Position numbers and translations under genes: made by a program. The notes under the pieces are model-generated. The model ran no database searches. It was not told the DNA's origin and saw only the letters and a list, made by a program, of their open reading frames with translations. From contig NZ_FMTM01000016.1 of assembly GCF_900099775.1 (NCBI RefSeq), forward strand, positions 1 to 64,000: a stretch of DNA of 64,000 bases. The letters run 5' to 3'. This DNA is from Rhizobium mongolense subsp. loessense. GTDB taxonomy: Bacteria; Pseudomonadota; Alphaproteobacteria; Rhizobiales; Rhizobiaceae. This document shows, in pieces, positions 1 through 8,809 of the stretch (positions within the stretch are counted from its first letter, which is position 1; each line of letters opens with the position of its first letter).

Positions 1-2099
1 TTGTTCTTCAGCAGCACCGAGCCGCCATCCCCGGCCCCTGCCGCGCTCTCGGCGATGACGATCGTCACGTCGTTGCCGTTGCGCACCAGGGTCACGTCGG
101 ACGGGTTGATGTCGCCAAGGACCAGCCGGTCGTCAATGCCGGCGTTGGCCGCCTCGGTGATCGTGTCGGCACCGTCGCCACGATCATAGACATAAGTGTC
201 GTTGCCATTCGCTCCGTTAATCGCGTCGTTCCCGCCGCTGCCTATGAACACAGCTCCGTAGCCAGCTTGTGCACTGAGCACGTCGTCGCCAACGGTACCT
301 TGCACTAGTTGGCGTGTACCGGCTGCGATGTCACATGAAATTGAAATCAGTCGCTGGTCACCGAAGGCCGCGAATGCGGCGTCGAAAGCTGCGGAGTAGG
401 ATGCTTGATCACCTCCGTAGAGATCAAGCCGCACCCCCTCAAGATACGGAATGAGCGAGGCGATCATGCGGATTTTTCCGGCATAGTCGTCTGGCGCTAG
501 CATTGATGCCAGCGCTGCAACGGTATCAAGGGCGCCCGTGACGCGATCTGTCTCCTTGTTGTAGTGGAGTGCCCCTAGCGCAAGCCATGGCATCTCGAGA
601 AGATCATCAATTGTCGCCCCGAAATTTCGGCTACTCACCGCCAATTGAGAAGCGAAGTGAGTAAACATGCAGCTGACCGCGTCTTGATAGAGAGCCTCCA
701 ACTCAACTGCAGCGTTCGGACCAGGGTCGGGCGTGCCGGCATTGGTCCCCGCCAATTGGCGGTATTGAAAGCCGTAAAATGCCTCTAGGACAGCGAGGTG
801 CTGTGCGTCCATGTAGGCGCCACGGGAGTCAGGCTCGATGTCCGCTGTGCCTGTCCACTCTGCCAGCACTGCCTCGAACGCCGCACGAAAAGAGGCGGGA
901 TCGTGCTGAGCCCCGTTCAGCACCAGATCCTTCACGGCGACCCTGAGATCAGTGTCCAACGTCATCGCGTATTGGAGATCGGCTACATCACCCCAGCCCT
1001 TCAAGTCGGGTAGCTTAAGCGCTTCAGGGTCGAACACGAATCCATCCGGAATAATCTTGTAGGACGCCATCTGATCGTTAGCATACCAAACGTCAACAAT
1101 CTCGGCCGTCGACCCGTCCTCGCGTTGGTAAGAAGCAACGTGGCTTATGCTATTTCCCTCGATCGTCTGATTTACAGCTTGAGCATTGACCTGAATAGAC
1201 GCGATTTGGTGGTCGGCTAACGATCTAAGTTCGCCATCGTCGGTGGTCCCGTTGGCGTTAGAATCGACCCACACTCGCAGTTCGTCAAATTGATCATCGG
1301 ATGCGCTTATGATGCCGTCATTGTTCGAGTCGAACGGGCGCAGCAACGTGAATCCATCTGTCGTGGCGTTTCCAAATAATTCGTTGATATCATCGATCCG
1401 CCCATTGCCGTTTGCATCGTAGGCGAGCGTACCATCTCCGCCAGTTATCCAGCCCGTCCGTTCGGCGAAGCCATCGGCATCAAGATCGAAATAGACATTT
1501 GAGCCCTCGATGTTGGTGAGTTCGATGCCATCACCGTCAAGATCCAGGACAAGTGGGGAAATCGGCGGAGCAGTCATCGGGCTGCCGGTCGAGGGCCACG
1601 GCGGCGCAAGACATGCGTTCGCCGGTGGGTTAAGAGGATCCTGAAGTGTGTTGTGCGCACCCGGTATGGGGTAACCTTCTGGGTTTGGAAGATTCAATCC
1701 CACCGTCTCGAGAAGACTCCTCACCAATGTGTTGCTGTTCTGGCTTAGCGGACGATATTCATATCCGACCGCCTCAATCAAATCGACGGCTTGTTGCATT
1801 AGATTCCAAATGTCGCTGAGGTCGATTCCCTCGACAACCTCTACGGCGGGAACGCCATCGTAGATGTCGTTGCCTAGTAGTAGGTCATCAGACCTGATGA
1901 TGATGCGGCCCCATGGAGAGTCTGTATTCGAGTCCGAATAGATCTCTTCGTTAATGAGATCCAATAATTCCATTCCGGGAATATCTGGGCCGCCTTGCAG
2001 TACATGGTGGCCGGTGGGCGTGATGTAGTGGAGAGCCAAGTGATAGTTCGAACCCGTACCGCCAATATAGCTATAAGTAACCAAAATACGTTCACTCAT
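1..2099 (-). CDS. RTX/FrpC-like calcium-binding protein (C-terminus beyond window)
   Basis: About 699 codons are open from an ATG at 2097-2099 to the left edge, so the C-terminus is missing. The first 180 residues are not a family I recognise and show no signal peptide. Residues about 185-300 carry dense Asp/Asn/Gly loops (LDLDGDGIE, FDLDADGFAE, YDANGNGRIDD, FDSNNDGII, VDSNANG) of the kind found in FrpC-like and EF-hand-like calcium-binding proteins. Near the visible end a GSGGNDAINGANGNDTYVYD stretch matches the haemolysin-type RTX-related domain. Such proteins are usually secreted by type I systems using a C-terminal signal, which cannot be seen here. Its ATG overlaps the stop of the upstream exported protein (ATGA), so the two are probably co-transcribed. 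The exact biological role is unknown. Confidence 0.82.
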   Translation of the reverse strand, partial: MSERILVTYSYIGGTGSNYHLALHYITPTGHHVLQGGPDIPGMELLDLINEEIYSDSNTDSPWGRIIIRSDDLLLGNDIYDGVPAVEVVEGIDLSDIWNLMQQAVDLIEAVGYEYRPLSQNSNTLVRSLLETVGLNLPNPEGYPIPGAHNTLQDPLNPPANACLAPPWPSTGSPMTAPPISPLVLDLDGDGIELTNIEGSNVYFDLDADGFAERTGWITGGDGTLAYDANGNGRIDDINELFGNATTDGFTLLRPFDSNNDGIISASDDQFDELRVWVDSNANGTTDDGELRSLADHQIASIQVNAQAVNQTIEGNSISHVASYQREDGSTAEIVDVWYANDQMASYKIIPDGFVFDPEALKLPDLKGWGDVADLQYAMTLDTDLRVAVKDLVLNGAQHDPASFRAAFEAVLAEWTGTADIEPDSRGAYMDAQHLAVLEAFYGFQYRQLAGTNAGTPDPGPNAAVELEALYQDAVSCMFTHFASQLAVSSRNFGATIDDLLEMPWLALGALHYNKETDRVTGALDTVAALASMLAPDDYAGKIRMIASLIPYLEGVRLDLYGGDQASYSAAFDAAFAAFGDQRLISISCDIAAGTRQLVQGTVGDDVLSAQAGYGAVFIGSGGNDAINGANGNDTYVYDRGDGADTITEAANAGIDDRLVLGDINPSDVTLVRNGNDVTIVIAESAAGAGDGGSVLLKN

Positions 2100-2539
2100 A
2101 GGAAATCCACCTCATCCTTCTTTACACGAACGTTGATACCTTTGCTTGGGATTTCTCTGGTATTTAAATCGATCCAAAAGTCTGATACCAAATACTTACT
2201 AGATAACCGGAACATTTCCCCACTTTTTAGAACTTTATGCCAATGGAAATGGGGGGATTGCTTTACAATTGTTCTAATTGCATCGACGTCGCACGGGCCG
2301 TTCGGCAATTTTTCTCGCAGAAGCTTAGTATATCCCCTTATAGATGGCTTCGCTTGGAACATCAAAGCGTCGATCGTTGCGACTATATCTGCTACTTCCT
2401 TAGAACATCTGCCACGCTCCACTGTTTGAGCGCCCGCATTTGTGCCCCAGGTCGCGGAAAGCGTGCTCGAAACCATGAGCGCTATAAGAAAGTGTTTCGC
2501 TGGCGGAACGCAACGCATCGATAATCTCCAGATTGCCAA
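2096..2539 (-). CDS. small exported protein of unknown function
   Basis: A 147-residue protein with a basic start and a hydrophobic stretch (FLIALMVSSTLSATWG) followed by NAGAQ, a plausible signal peptide cleaved near residue 38. An internal Met at residue 8 is an equally good start. The mature part is short, with two cysteines and no family I recognise. The stop overlaps the start of the calcium-binding protein gene by ATGA, indicating translational coupling. A dedicated partner of the downstream protein is possible but is inference only. Confidence 0.6.
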   Translation of the reverse strand: MAIWRLSMRCVPPAKHFLIALMVSSTLSATWGTNAGAQTVERGRCSKEVADIVATIDALMFQAKPSIRGYTKLLREKLPNGPCDVDAIRTIVKQSPHFHWHKVLKSGEMFRLSSKYLVSDFWIDLNTREIPSKGINVRVKKDEVDFL

Positions 2540-3359
2540 CGCAAGGCCGGCTGTAAAACATCCGGACGGTAAAGTAATGGAGGACCAGCGCCGCCGCCAC
2601 TGTTCAGCCTGTCTAGTGGATTCTCGAGGCCGGCCAACACGCTTGAGAATGGAGATGCGCCCTTCGAGTCGGTTATTCGCCGTCGCTCATGCTATTGGAA
2701 TGCACCACAGAAACACTGTCGAACGACAAGTCGTCGGTCGGCATGTCGGAGCCTGCATATTAATAATTCTGCATATAGTATTTTTTGTTACTCATTATTC
2801 TGTTTGACTCGAAATATATATACATATACTCGAATATTATTTCTAATAAAATATCTCTATTTCAGAAACATATAAGTAAAATTCCTCATGCGCCTCGAAT
2901 TAATGAGGCGATTCAAAATATTATTCAAGTTCGGTTCGGTTTTTCTCCCCCCACTCAATATAATGCAACCACAATCTTCAATTAAAGGAATATTTAATAT
3001 TTTGCAAGTAGCATTTTTTCTGCGGCCTGTAAAAATTTATATTCTAAGGTTGCATCGACTCCCCCAACAGGATCGGAGCGGCGGGAAGCGTGAAGTCCTC
3101 CACCGTGAGCTGTTGTAGACCGAGAAGGCCCAGGCGAACAGGCGGCGCTGGGAGTGGTCGTCGCCGACATCATTATCGTCATCGCGGGCTGCAAATTCCT
3201 CCAGAGCACAACCGTCATAGCGCTCTGGGCCTTGCGTCCCCAGGCATTGAGAACCTGCCAGCCGTGCCCAGATACTGCGTCCGAAGCTGTGAGCCTGGGC
3301 CGAAAGGCTGAACAGGACCCCAAAATAGCCCGGAGTGCCAGAACCTCATTTCCTACCGC
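2540..3359. other. AT-rich gap with no supported gene
   Basis: About 820 bases with no convincing coding region. The segment 2760-3060 is strikingly AT-rich, with TA-rich runs, compared with the GC-rich surroundings. It lies upstream of the leftward exported-protein operon and may hold its promoter. The composition suggests a foreign or horizontally acquired segment. Confidence 0.5.
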
Positions 3360-4169
3360 AGAAGCACGGCTAGCCGACCGGGTCCATTGTCAACCCAATT
3401 TGGAGACGGGCTGCGGTGGTGACGCCGGCCTGGCGCAGGATCGAAGCGGCCAGCAGCCGGCCGAACCACGCTGCCATGCTGCAGCACCGCCAATACGTTC
3501 CAGGCATCGAGCGAGACGATCGCCCGCAGCGCACCGCCGGCAGATCTTGCGCTTGCCGCAACACGCCGCGCCATTCGTCGAGCCGGGCATCCTCGTCCCA
3601 GTCGAGATCATAGACCAGCGGATCTTTTTCGCTGGCCGCTTTTGGCGGGGCCGGGCTGCCTTACCTGTTCGATGGCCGCTTCCGATCGGGCCAGCACCGC
3701 ATCGATGGCGGCAAACTCGGTGTCGAGTGGGCTGGTACCTGTCATCACCGTCGTTCCCCTCCCCCTCTTCCGTCCGCATCTTTGCTGAGCTCACCGTCGG
3801 CCGTTGCGGAGTTCTCGGGAGCAGCAATCGCACCGTCGTCGGCAATCCCGGTACCTCGCAAAACTGCGCAAACCGTGAGCCGACAGCGCCCAACCGGCTG
3901 GCTGCACACTGATGCGCCGGCGGGTTCGCAAAACGTCGCGGGCGATGGTCAGTTCGTGGGTCGGGGTGCGGATGTCGCGGGTGGCGTCGTGCAGCACCAG
4001 GTCTTCGAGATGCACGAGCTCGCCGTCGATCCACAGCGAGCCGCAAGCGTCGGAAGTGCGATCGTCCGATCCAGCCCTGCCCGACCGCCGAGCCGGCAAT
4101 GCGCTCGTCGAGACGCGACAACGCGATGCCGGCGTCCGAAATCGACCGCAGCTGGGCCTGAATGGGCAA
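3360..4169 (-). pseudogene. degraded DUF1612 / helix-turn-helix regulator
   Basis: Three reading frames in succession on the minus strand give pieces of one protein. Near 4169 there is an N-terminal piece with SDAGIALSRLDERIA. From about 4090 a second frame gives SLWIDGELVHLEDLVLHD, TRDIRTPTHELTIARDVL and RRRISVQPAGW. Near 3570-3400 a third and fourth frame give [14 protein letters not shown] and then [20 protein letters not shown]. These phrases are typical of the rhizobial DUF1612 plus HTH protein family. The C-terminal HTH part is missing. Several frameshifts and a 3' truncation make this a pseudogene; the family assignment is from memory of the motif order. Confidence 0.65.
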
Positions 4170-4342
4170 TGTCCGAAGATCTTAACACACTGAATTCATA
4201 GTAAACGAAGCATTAACCAGAAATGATATACCCCATTACTTCTGCCATGCCTGCGCATTTTTTGGTGGCATCTTGACCATCGATAAGTAACGTTTATCGG
4301 AAGTGAGTAGTCTGACGGCAAGAAAGGGCAGGGTGTTCAGAT

Positions 4343-5245
4343 TCACCGGCCGTTTGAAAGCTCGGAAATGTGTGCTCTGCAGGCGACGTCGATATAGTCA
4401 ATCACCTCGCTTGTGCGTGCCAGAAGCCAGGTTAGCGCTTCTCCTGAAATGCTATAGTGGTGCGAGTACCGCGCTTTAACGTAAGCCTCGTTGAGCGTAT
4501 TGAACCAAGCCGAGTATCGACGACGATCATGCGGCCAGAGCTCAGATAGGCCCTCTAGCTTTTGTTCTGCGAGACCACGAAGTTCGTTCAGGTTATGCGA
4601 GGCGGGACTGTAATTCGAAAAAACCAGAAGGAGGCCTGAATAGGCAAGTTCCAACGCCTGATGGAGCGAAAAAGCGGCTTGCCTCAAGTCTTTCTCAGAA
4701 AGGTAAAATTTGCCGCCTTTTAAGAAAGCTCGGGCATCGGACAGCCTGTCCTCGAAATATAGCTTCGCATTTTCGTAGGCCGCTTCAGGGCTGGGCGTCT
4801 TTGCAAGAGGAAGTTCTTTGATATCGACCTCGAACAGAACGATGCCTTCCTTCCGAATGTCGGAGAAGAAATACTGGCCCTGGTGAAGCGCGTCCCCTAC
4901 TTCACGGCGCGAGTGGACGATGGGAGTAACCGGCGTTTTAATGCCTCGGTCACGCATCAAACGGTCCTTGGTAGCGTACCAATACTCGGGGTCCGTCAGC
5001 TTCCTCGTATTGACGATGATGAGGAGGTCGTAATCCGAGCGATATCCTTTCTTTGTATGCGGTTCATCAACCCAGGTGCCGCGGGCGTAAGATCCAAAGA
5101 GGATAATCTTCCAGATGCGGCCCTTCTTCTTGAACTCCGCCTCCCCTCCCTTCAACGCGTCCTCAAATTCCTCGTGAATGATCTCGACAATGCGCGCCAG
5201 TTCGCGCTGCTTCTTTTCCGGCAAATGATCGAGGCTCGACTTCAT
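4343..5245 (-). CDS. nucleotidyltransferase-HEPN domain protein
   Basis: A 300-residue protein from ATG at 5243-5245, chosen over an in-frame GTG 18 bases upstream because GGGAG lies about 11 bases before the ATG. Residues about 45-150 are a minimal nucleotidyltransferase: GSYARG at 51-56 and DYD (D71, D73) form the metal-binding site. Residues about 160-295 form a helical HEPN domain with a KARYSHHY segment that resembles the R-x4-H RNase motif. In MNT/HEPN toxin-antitoxin pairs these domains are separate; here both are in one chain. The role could be self-regulated RNase toxin or a drug-modifying nucleotidyltransferase. No separate antitoxin gene is adjacent. Confidence 0.8.
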   Translation of the reverse strand: MKSSLDHLPEKKQRELARIVEIIHEEFEDALKGGEAEFKKKGRIWKIILFGSYARGTWVDEPHTKKGYRSDYDLLIIVNTRKLTDPEYWYATKDRLMRDRGIKTPVTPIVHSRREVGDALHQGQYFFSDIRKEGIVLFEVDIKELPLAKTPSPEAAYENAKLYFEDRLSDARAFLKGGKFYLSEKDLRQAAFSLHQALELAYSGLLLVFSNYSPASHNLNELRGLAEQKLEGLSELWPHDRRRYSAWFNTLNEAYVKARYSHHYSISGEALTWLLARTSEVIDYIDVACRAHISELSNGR

Positions 5246-5536
5246 CAAGGGTAAAACTCCCACTGAATCAATAACTTAGCGCATCCACTGACCTGCGCAC
5301 CACCCCAATTTCTGAAGGGAAATGGCATGAACCTGGCCGGTTCGTGATATTTCCAGTGCACGATATCGCCCCTCTTCTCCGACGTACTAGCCGCCCGAGA
5401 TACACATCTGCTCGATACCGGTCTCAACGCCTTGCCCATTCTTATTCACACCAGCATTGGCAGCGCCCCAAGGCGGCGGGAATCTCGCTCCGTCGTCAGC
5501 GTACGCGCAGAAGTGGAGTTAGCTCCGATTCCAACT

Positions 5537-5998
5537 TCAGGAACGCGCAGTCGATAAGAAGGCCTCGACCACGCCGAGGAGCAGCTTAGCTTTGTCCAAA
5601 GGAAGTTCCTCAATGTGCTTCATTAAACGGTGGCGCAGTTCCGCTTCCTCTTTAGACTTCCCCCACAAATGTGGCGCGGCAGCAAAGAGCAGATCGAACG
5701 GTGAGAAATCCAACAGCTCGCTCAGGTGCACCAGACGAGTCACGTGCATCTTCGATTCGCCACGCTCGTATCGCCCGTAAACCTGTGTGGTGAGACCGAG
5801 GAGCGGCGCGAGTTCGGGCCGCGTCAGCCCCCGTCTCTCGCGCGCCGCACGCAATGCTTCGCCGATCTGGTTGTCCATTTCACCCAGTTCAGGAGGACCA
5901 TCGAAACTAGGTCGTCGGTAGATTGGGTTCCCGATTTCGGGATCACGCGTCTCAACAAGACCCGCGCTTTCGATGTATTTCTCAGTTTTCGTGGTCAT
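5537..5998 (-). CDS. XRE-family transcriptional regulator
   Basis: A 153-residue protein. Residues about 42-100 form a Cro/C1-type helix-turn-helix: IGEALRAARERRGLTRPELA, then LLGLTTQVYGRYERGESKM. The N-terminal 40 residues and a charged C-terminal helix are not recognised. It lies upstream of, and on the same strand as, the nucleotidyltransferase-HEPN gene with a gap of about 290 bases, so a regulatory link to that gene is possible but not shown. Confidence 0.8.
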   Translation of the reverse strand: MTTKTEKYIESAGLVETRDPEIGNPIYRRPSFDGPPELGEMDNQIGEALRAARERRGLTRPELAPLLGLTTQVYGRYERGESKMHVTRLVHLSELLDFSPFDLLFAAAPHLWGKSKEEAELRHRLMKHIEELPLDKAKLLLGVVEAFLSTARS

Positions 5999-6244
5999 CT
6001 ATGTGCTCTAAGCGCCTCAAGCCAAGGTTCTTATCACTTGAAGGCAGATTCACCGCAACCCCCCGCTCAGGGAAATCAATCTCGCGATTGCCGCTTTCGC
6101 GTCGATGGCGGCATACGCAAAACCATGTGTGGATGGATGGAGCTCATGGACCGGGTCTCATGCACCTGGTGGATGGCACCGATTTGAAAACGCGGGCAGC
6201 CACCAGCGGGTTACAACGTCGTCGAATTCGACCTACGCGGGCGC

Positions 6245-6793
6245 TTACTTCCGCAGATTAAAGAAATGTCGGGTTTCCTTGCCTGAATTGTCCTCCTTAA
6301 TGTCGAAATAGTAAGGCTTGTCACGCAGGGGCCGCGCCGAAAACTCGATGTAACGACATGAATTGTTGCCGGAGTAGACGCGCGTGATTTTTCCATCGAT
6401 GACGACGCGATCATTGCCCGAGCCATACCGTGGCCGAAAGTTGCGACCGCTGCACCGATCGACGACGCGGCTGCAGCGAGACAGCTCTCTGGCGTGACCA
6501 TGATCAAAATCTCGCTCTCCGGCGCTTGGTATCCATCCGGCCGGGCAGTCAGCATATTTTTGATAGCCGGGTTTTCCCGCCCCTCCCTCGGGGCACGGGG
6601 GCCATGAAAAGCCGGGCCGCTTCATCGCCGAGATCAACCGCTCCATGGACGGATGGCAACTTTGCACACCCTGCCAGGACGGATTGTTGGAGGCGGCGCA
6701 CAGCAGAACCTCGCAACCCCATTCACTCGCTTCGGCTGGTGTCAATGGCAGCGAGAAACCGAACATGAAAGCAAATGCCAGAACCAGTCTCAT
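6245..6793 (-). CDS. exported Cys-rich protein, TrbM/KikA-like
   Basis: A 182-residue protein with a clear signal peptide (LVLAFAFMFGFSLPLTPAEA cleaved before SEWG). The mature protein begins with WGCEVLLCAASN and then QSCHP and PPCPEG, a cysteine spacing like that of the TrbM/KikA/MpfK conjugal-transfer family; about eight cysteines suggest disulfides in the periplasm. It is the last gene of a leftward operon that diverges from virB1, 14 bases after the SNase-like gene. The context supports a transfer role, but the family match is weak. Confidence 0.65.
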   Translation of the reverse strand: MRLVLAFAFMFGFSLPLTPAEASEWGCEVLLCAASNNPSWQGVQSCHPSMERLISAMKRPGFSWPPCPEGGAGKPGYQKYADCPAGWIPSAGERDFDHGHARELSRCSRVVDRCSGRNFRPRYGSGNDRVVIDGKITRVYSGNNSCRYIEFSARPLRDKPYYFDIKEDNSGKETRHFFNLRK

Positions 6794-6807
6794 CCTCGTG
6801 CCCTTTC

Positions 6808-7488
6808 CTATCGGTCGCTTCGTCGCGGTCTATTGCGCCAGTCGGCGAACGGCGGCGTGATCTCCTGCTCCCGGTCTGAGAGGAGATTCCAGTCGGCCAG
6901 CGGGCGGCGCTTCGTGGTGCGATCGATTGCCTTGCGTTGCCATTCGTCCATGCCAAGGGCGTAGGTGCCCCAGAGACCGTAATGCGCGGACCGGGCGTGG
7001 CGCTGAGCGGCGATGTATTGTGAGTTGGCGGACCCCTTCAAACCGATCGTAGCCCACCCGACCCGCAGCATCTCCAGTCCCAGGTCGCGCCCCCGCGCCG
7101 AACATCTCCCCGACAGATCGTCAAGGCCGGCGTGACTGATCGGCTGGCAGGTGACGATCGCCGTGCCGACAGCGCGCTTGAGCCAGGCCCTGGCGAGCGG
7201 ACCACATGGAACAGGTGAAGGTGAGGATGCCGCTTGCTTGATCGATGGATCGAATGTCCATTGCGGCAAGGCGCAAGCATCGATGCCTTCCAAGTGAACT
7301 CTCCGGCCAAATTCGGGAAACCACAGCGTGTCGCCGCTAATGATCGATACCCGCCCCTTGATCGCTGGCTGAAGGGTGACAATAGCGGGGCCCATGCTGT
7401 AGCGGTCGTCGCGCGGAAGATCAGCGCCTGCCGCTTGAAGGCTGCCGAGCCCCGAAACCACCATCAGACTGGCTGCTAAATTCCTCAT
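6808..7488 (-). CDS. exported SNase-fold (thermonuclease-like) protein, third of three
   Basis: A 226-residue protein from ATG at 7486-7488, which overlaps the previous stop by ATGA; the open frame continues upstream but only as a shadow of the neighbour. A signal peptide precedes GADLPR. The SNase-fold pattern is visible: GDTLWF, VHLEGIDACALPQ, a GPLARAWLKRAVG helix and QRHARSAHYGLWG at the end of the domain. The usual R-x4-D-x2-E active-site run (RLLGIDAPE in the family) is replaced by VHLEGIDAC, so nuclease activity is doubtful. Cysteines are present at the substituted positions. Third member of a set of related proteins next to the T4SS. Confidence 0.8.
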   Translation of the reverse strand: MRNLAASLMVVSGLGSLQAAGADLPRDDRYSMGPAIVTLQPAIKGRVSIISGDTLWFPEFGRRVHLEGIDACALPQWTFDPSIKQAASSPSPVPCGPLARAWLKRAVGTAIVTCQPISHAGLDDLSGRCSARGRDLGLEMLRVGWATIGLKGSANSQYIAAQRHARSAHYGLWGTYALGMDEWQRKAIDRTTKRRPLADWNLLSDREQEITPPFADWRNRPRRSDR

Positions 7489-8030
7489 TGCCCGCCCTCC
7501 TGGATACCGCTCGCTGCGCGTCCGAGAAGGATCGAGGGGTGCTGGACATCGGAAAAATGCCAAAGTCCTGACCTGCGTGCCCTCGCCTGCTGTTCGGCGA
7601 CGGAATAAGCGGGATTGACCGGCAGGCCATCGGCGTCGAGGGCCGCAAAGGCATAGCCCTCGGATATCATCATCGTCCCGAGATCGAGACGCTGGCCGGC
7701 AACCACCGCAAAACAAACGACGTAGGTGACAGCGGAATTCTCCGCGATTGGCGCGCAGGCCGGATGCGTGTCCTTGATGAAGGCGGCGAGCACGGAAAGC
7801 GATGCGTCGCCGCAATCGTGGCTTTTGCCGGCATTGTTGGTGAAGGTCGTGCCGCGAAGGCAGGACTGTACGCCATAGAGCCGGTAGCGATGGCCATTCA
7901 TCGACCAGGTATCACCGGTCTCCAGGACGGCACGCGCTCCCAGATCGAAATATCCCGCCGGCGCGGCGAACGCTGTCGACGCTTTCATCGCCAGGATCAG
8001 GCCAACCGTGATACCGCCCGTCCCGCTCAT
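7485..8030 (-). CDS. exported SNase-fold protein, second of three
   Basis: A 181-residue protein starting at ATG 8028-8030, chosen because it overlaps the previous stop by ATGA. A short hydrophobic export signal (ITVGLILAMKASTAFA) precedes APAGYFD. The domain has HRYRLYGVQSCLRG where SNases have RLLGIDAPE, a GDASLSVLAAFI helix, TYVVCFAVVAGQRLDLGTMM and AEQQARARRSGLWHF. It lacks the catalytic Glu and the second Arg, so it is probably a structural or binding relative of SNase. It is coupled by 4-base overlaps to the genes on both sides. Confidence 0.72.
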   Translation of the reverse strand: MSGTGGITVGLILAMKASTAFAAPAGYFDLGARAVLETGDTWSMNGHRYRLYGVQSCLRGTTFTNNAGKSHDCGDASLSVLAAFIKDTHPACAPIAENSAVTYVVCFAVVAGQRLDLGTMMISEGYAFAALDADGLPVNPAYSVAEQQARARRSGLWHFSDVQHPSILLGRAASGIQEGGQ

Positions 8031-8680
8031 TGGCCCTGCACCCGTGGATCTGCCCACATGCCAAAGCCACCGCGGCCAATCTTCTCGGCCTCAACAAGGT
8101 CCGGCCGCGTCGGCGAGCCATCCGTTTTCTTGGAAAGCCGTAAAGCGCCAAGCGAGACAAGCTGCTCTTCGAGATTATCGACCGTATCGAGCGTACCGGG
8201 ATAATTGTAATAGCCGAAACAGGTCACGTCCTTTATGGCCGCGTTCTCTTCCGAAAGAAAAGCGCGGCAATAGAGAACCTTTGCCGCCTTCAGCTTTATC
8301 GAGAGCTGTTCCCTTGCGAAGTCATCGCATCGCCCGCTGAAGCCTTCGGTTCGATTGACCATCTCGCCCCGGCAGGGCTCAAGCCCGAACAAGTGCAGCG
8401 AGGTCTTGTCGTCCACCTTGAAATCCGTCGAGGATGTCGCCTGGAACCCGTTGGCAGACACGTAGCCCTTTCGCGCCGCCACGGACTTCTGTCCATCGTA
8501 GTACTCGACGACGAGGACCGTCTTTCCGGGTGCGGCGAGCGAGCGGATGTAGTCGCCGTTGACTGAACCCGCCGCCTCAGCCGATCCGGCCATCAGCGCC
8601 ATGAGCAGCGACATCCAACTCGCATCCGAAAATAGAACATGTCCGTATTTGATATCTGTTTTCGTAAGCGGGAGTTGCAT
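8027..8680 (-). CDS. exported SNase-fold protein, first of three
   Basis: A 217-residue protein starting at ATG 8678-8680, preceded by AGAGGAAAA; an upstream in-frame extension reads into the virB1 region and has no ribosome site. A membrane segment (WMSLLMALMAGSAEAAG) is a likely signal peptide. The rest follows the SNase layout: LHLFGLEPCRGE, DDFAREQLSIKLKAAKVLYC, DVTCFGYYNYPG, LEEQLVSLGALRL and AEKIGRGGFGMWADPR. As in its two downstream relatives, the catalytic Asp/Glu/Arg set is not conserved and cysteines occupy nearby positions. First gene of the operon divergent from virB1. Confidence 0.72.
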   Translation of the reverse strand: MQLPLTKTDIKYGHVLFSDASWMSLLMALMAGSAEAAGSVNGDYIRSLAAPGKTVLVVEYYDGQKSVAARKGYVSANGFQATSSTDFKVDDKTSLHLFGLEPCRGEMVNRTEGFSGRCDDFAREQLSIKLKAAKVLYCRAFLSEENAAIKDVTCFGYYNYPGTLDTVDNLEEQLVSLGALRLSKKTDGSPTRPDLVEAEKIGRGGFGMWADPRVQGQ

Positions 8681-8809
8681 TTTTCCTCTTTTCGACTCGC
8701 TTTCTTTGATGTACGAGATATCATATACGGTAAACTTTCGCAATCGACAATCATCACCCATCGTTCCACCTAGCGGTTCGCACCTGGGAATTGAAGCGAG
8801 TTTCGATAG

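Noticed and set aside
3154-3912. Long plus-strand open frame of 252 codons
   Set aside because: It covers the minus-strand DUF1612 pseudogene and its composition (Arg/Pro/Ala-rich) is that of a complementary-strand shadow.
5245-5439. 64-codon minus-strand frame between the HEPN and XRE genes
   Set aside because: Overlaps the HEPN gene start, lacks a ribosome site and a recognisable composition; not a convincing antitoxin.
7489-7815. Upstream extension of the third SNase-like protein
   Set aside because: It is Arg-rich shadow of the second SNase-like gene; the ATGA-coupled start gives a proper signal peptide.
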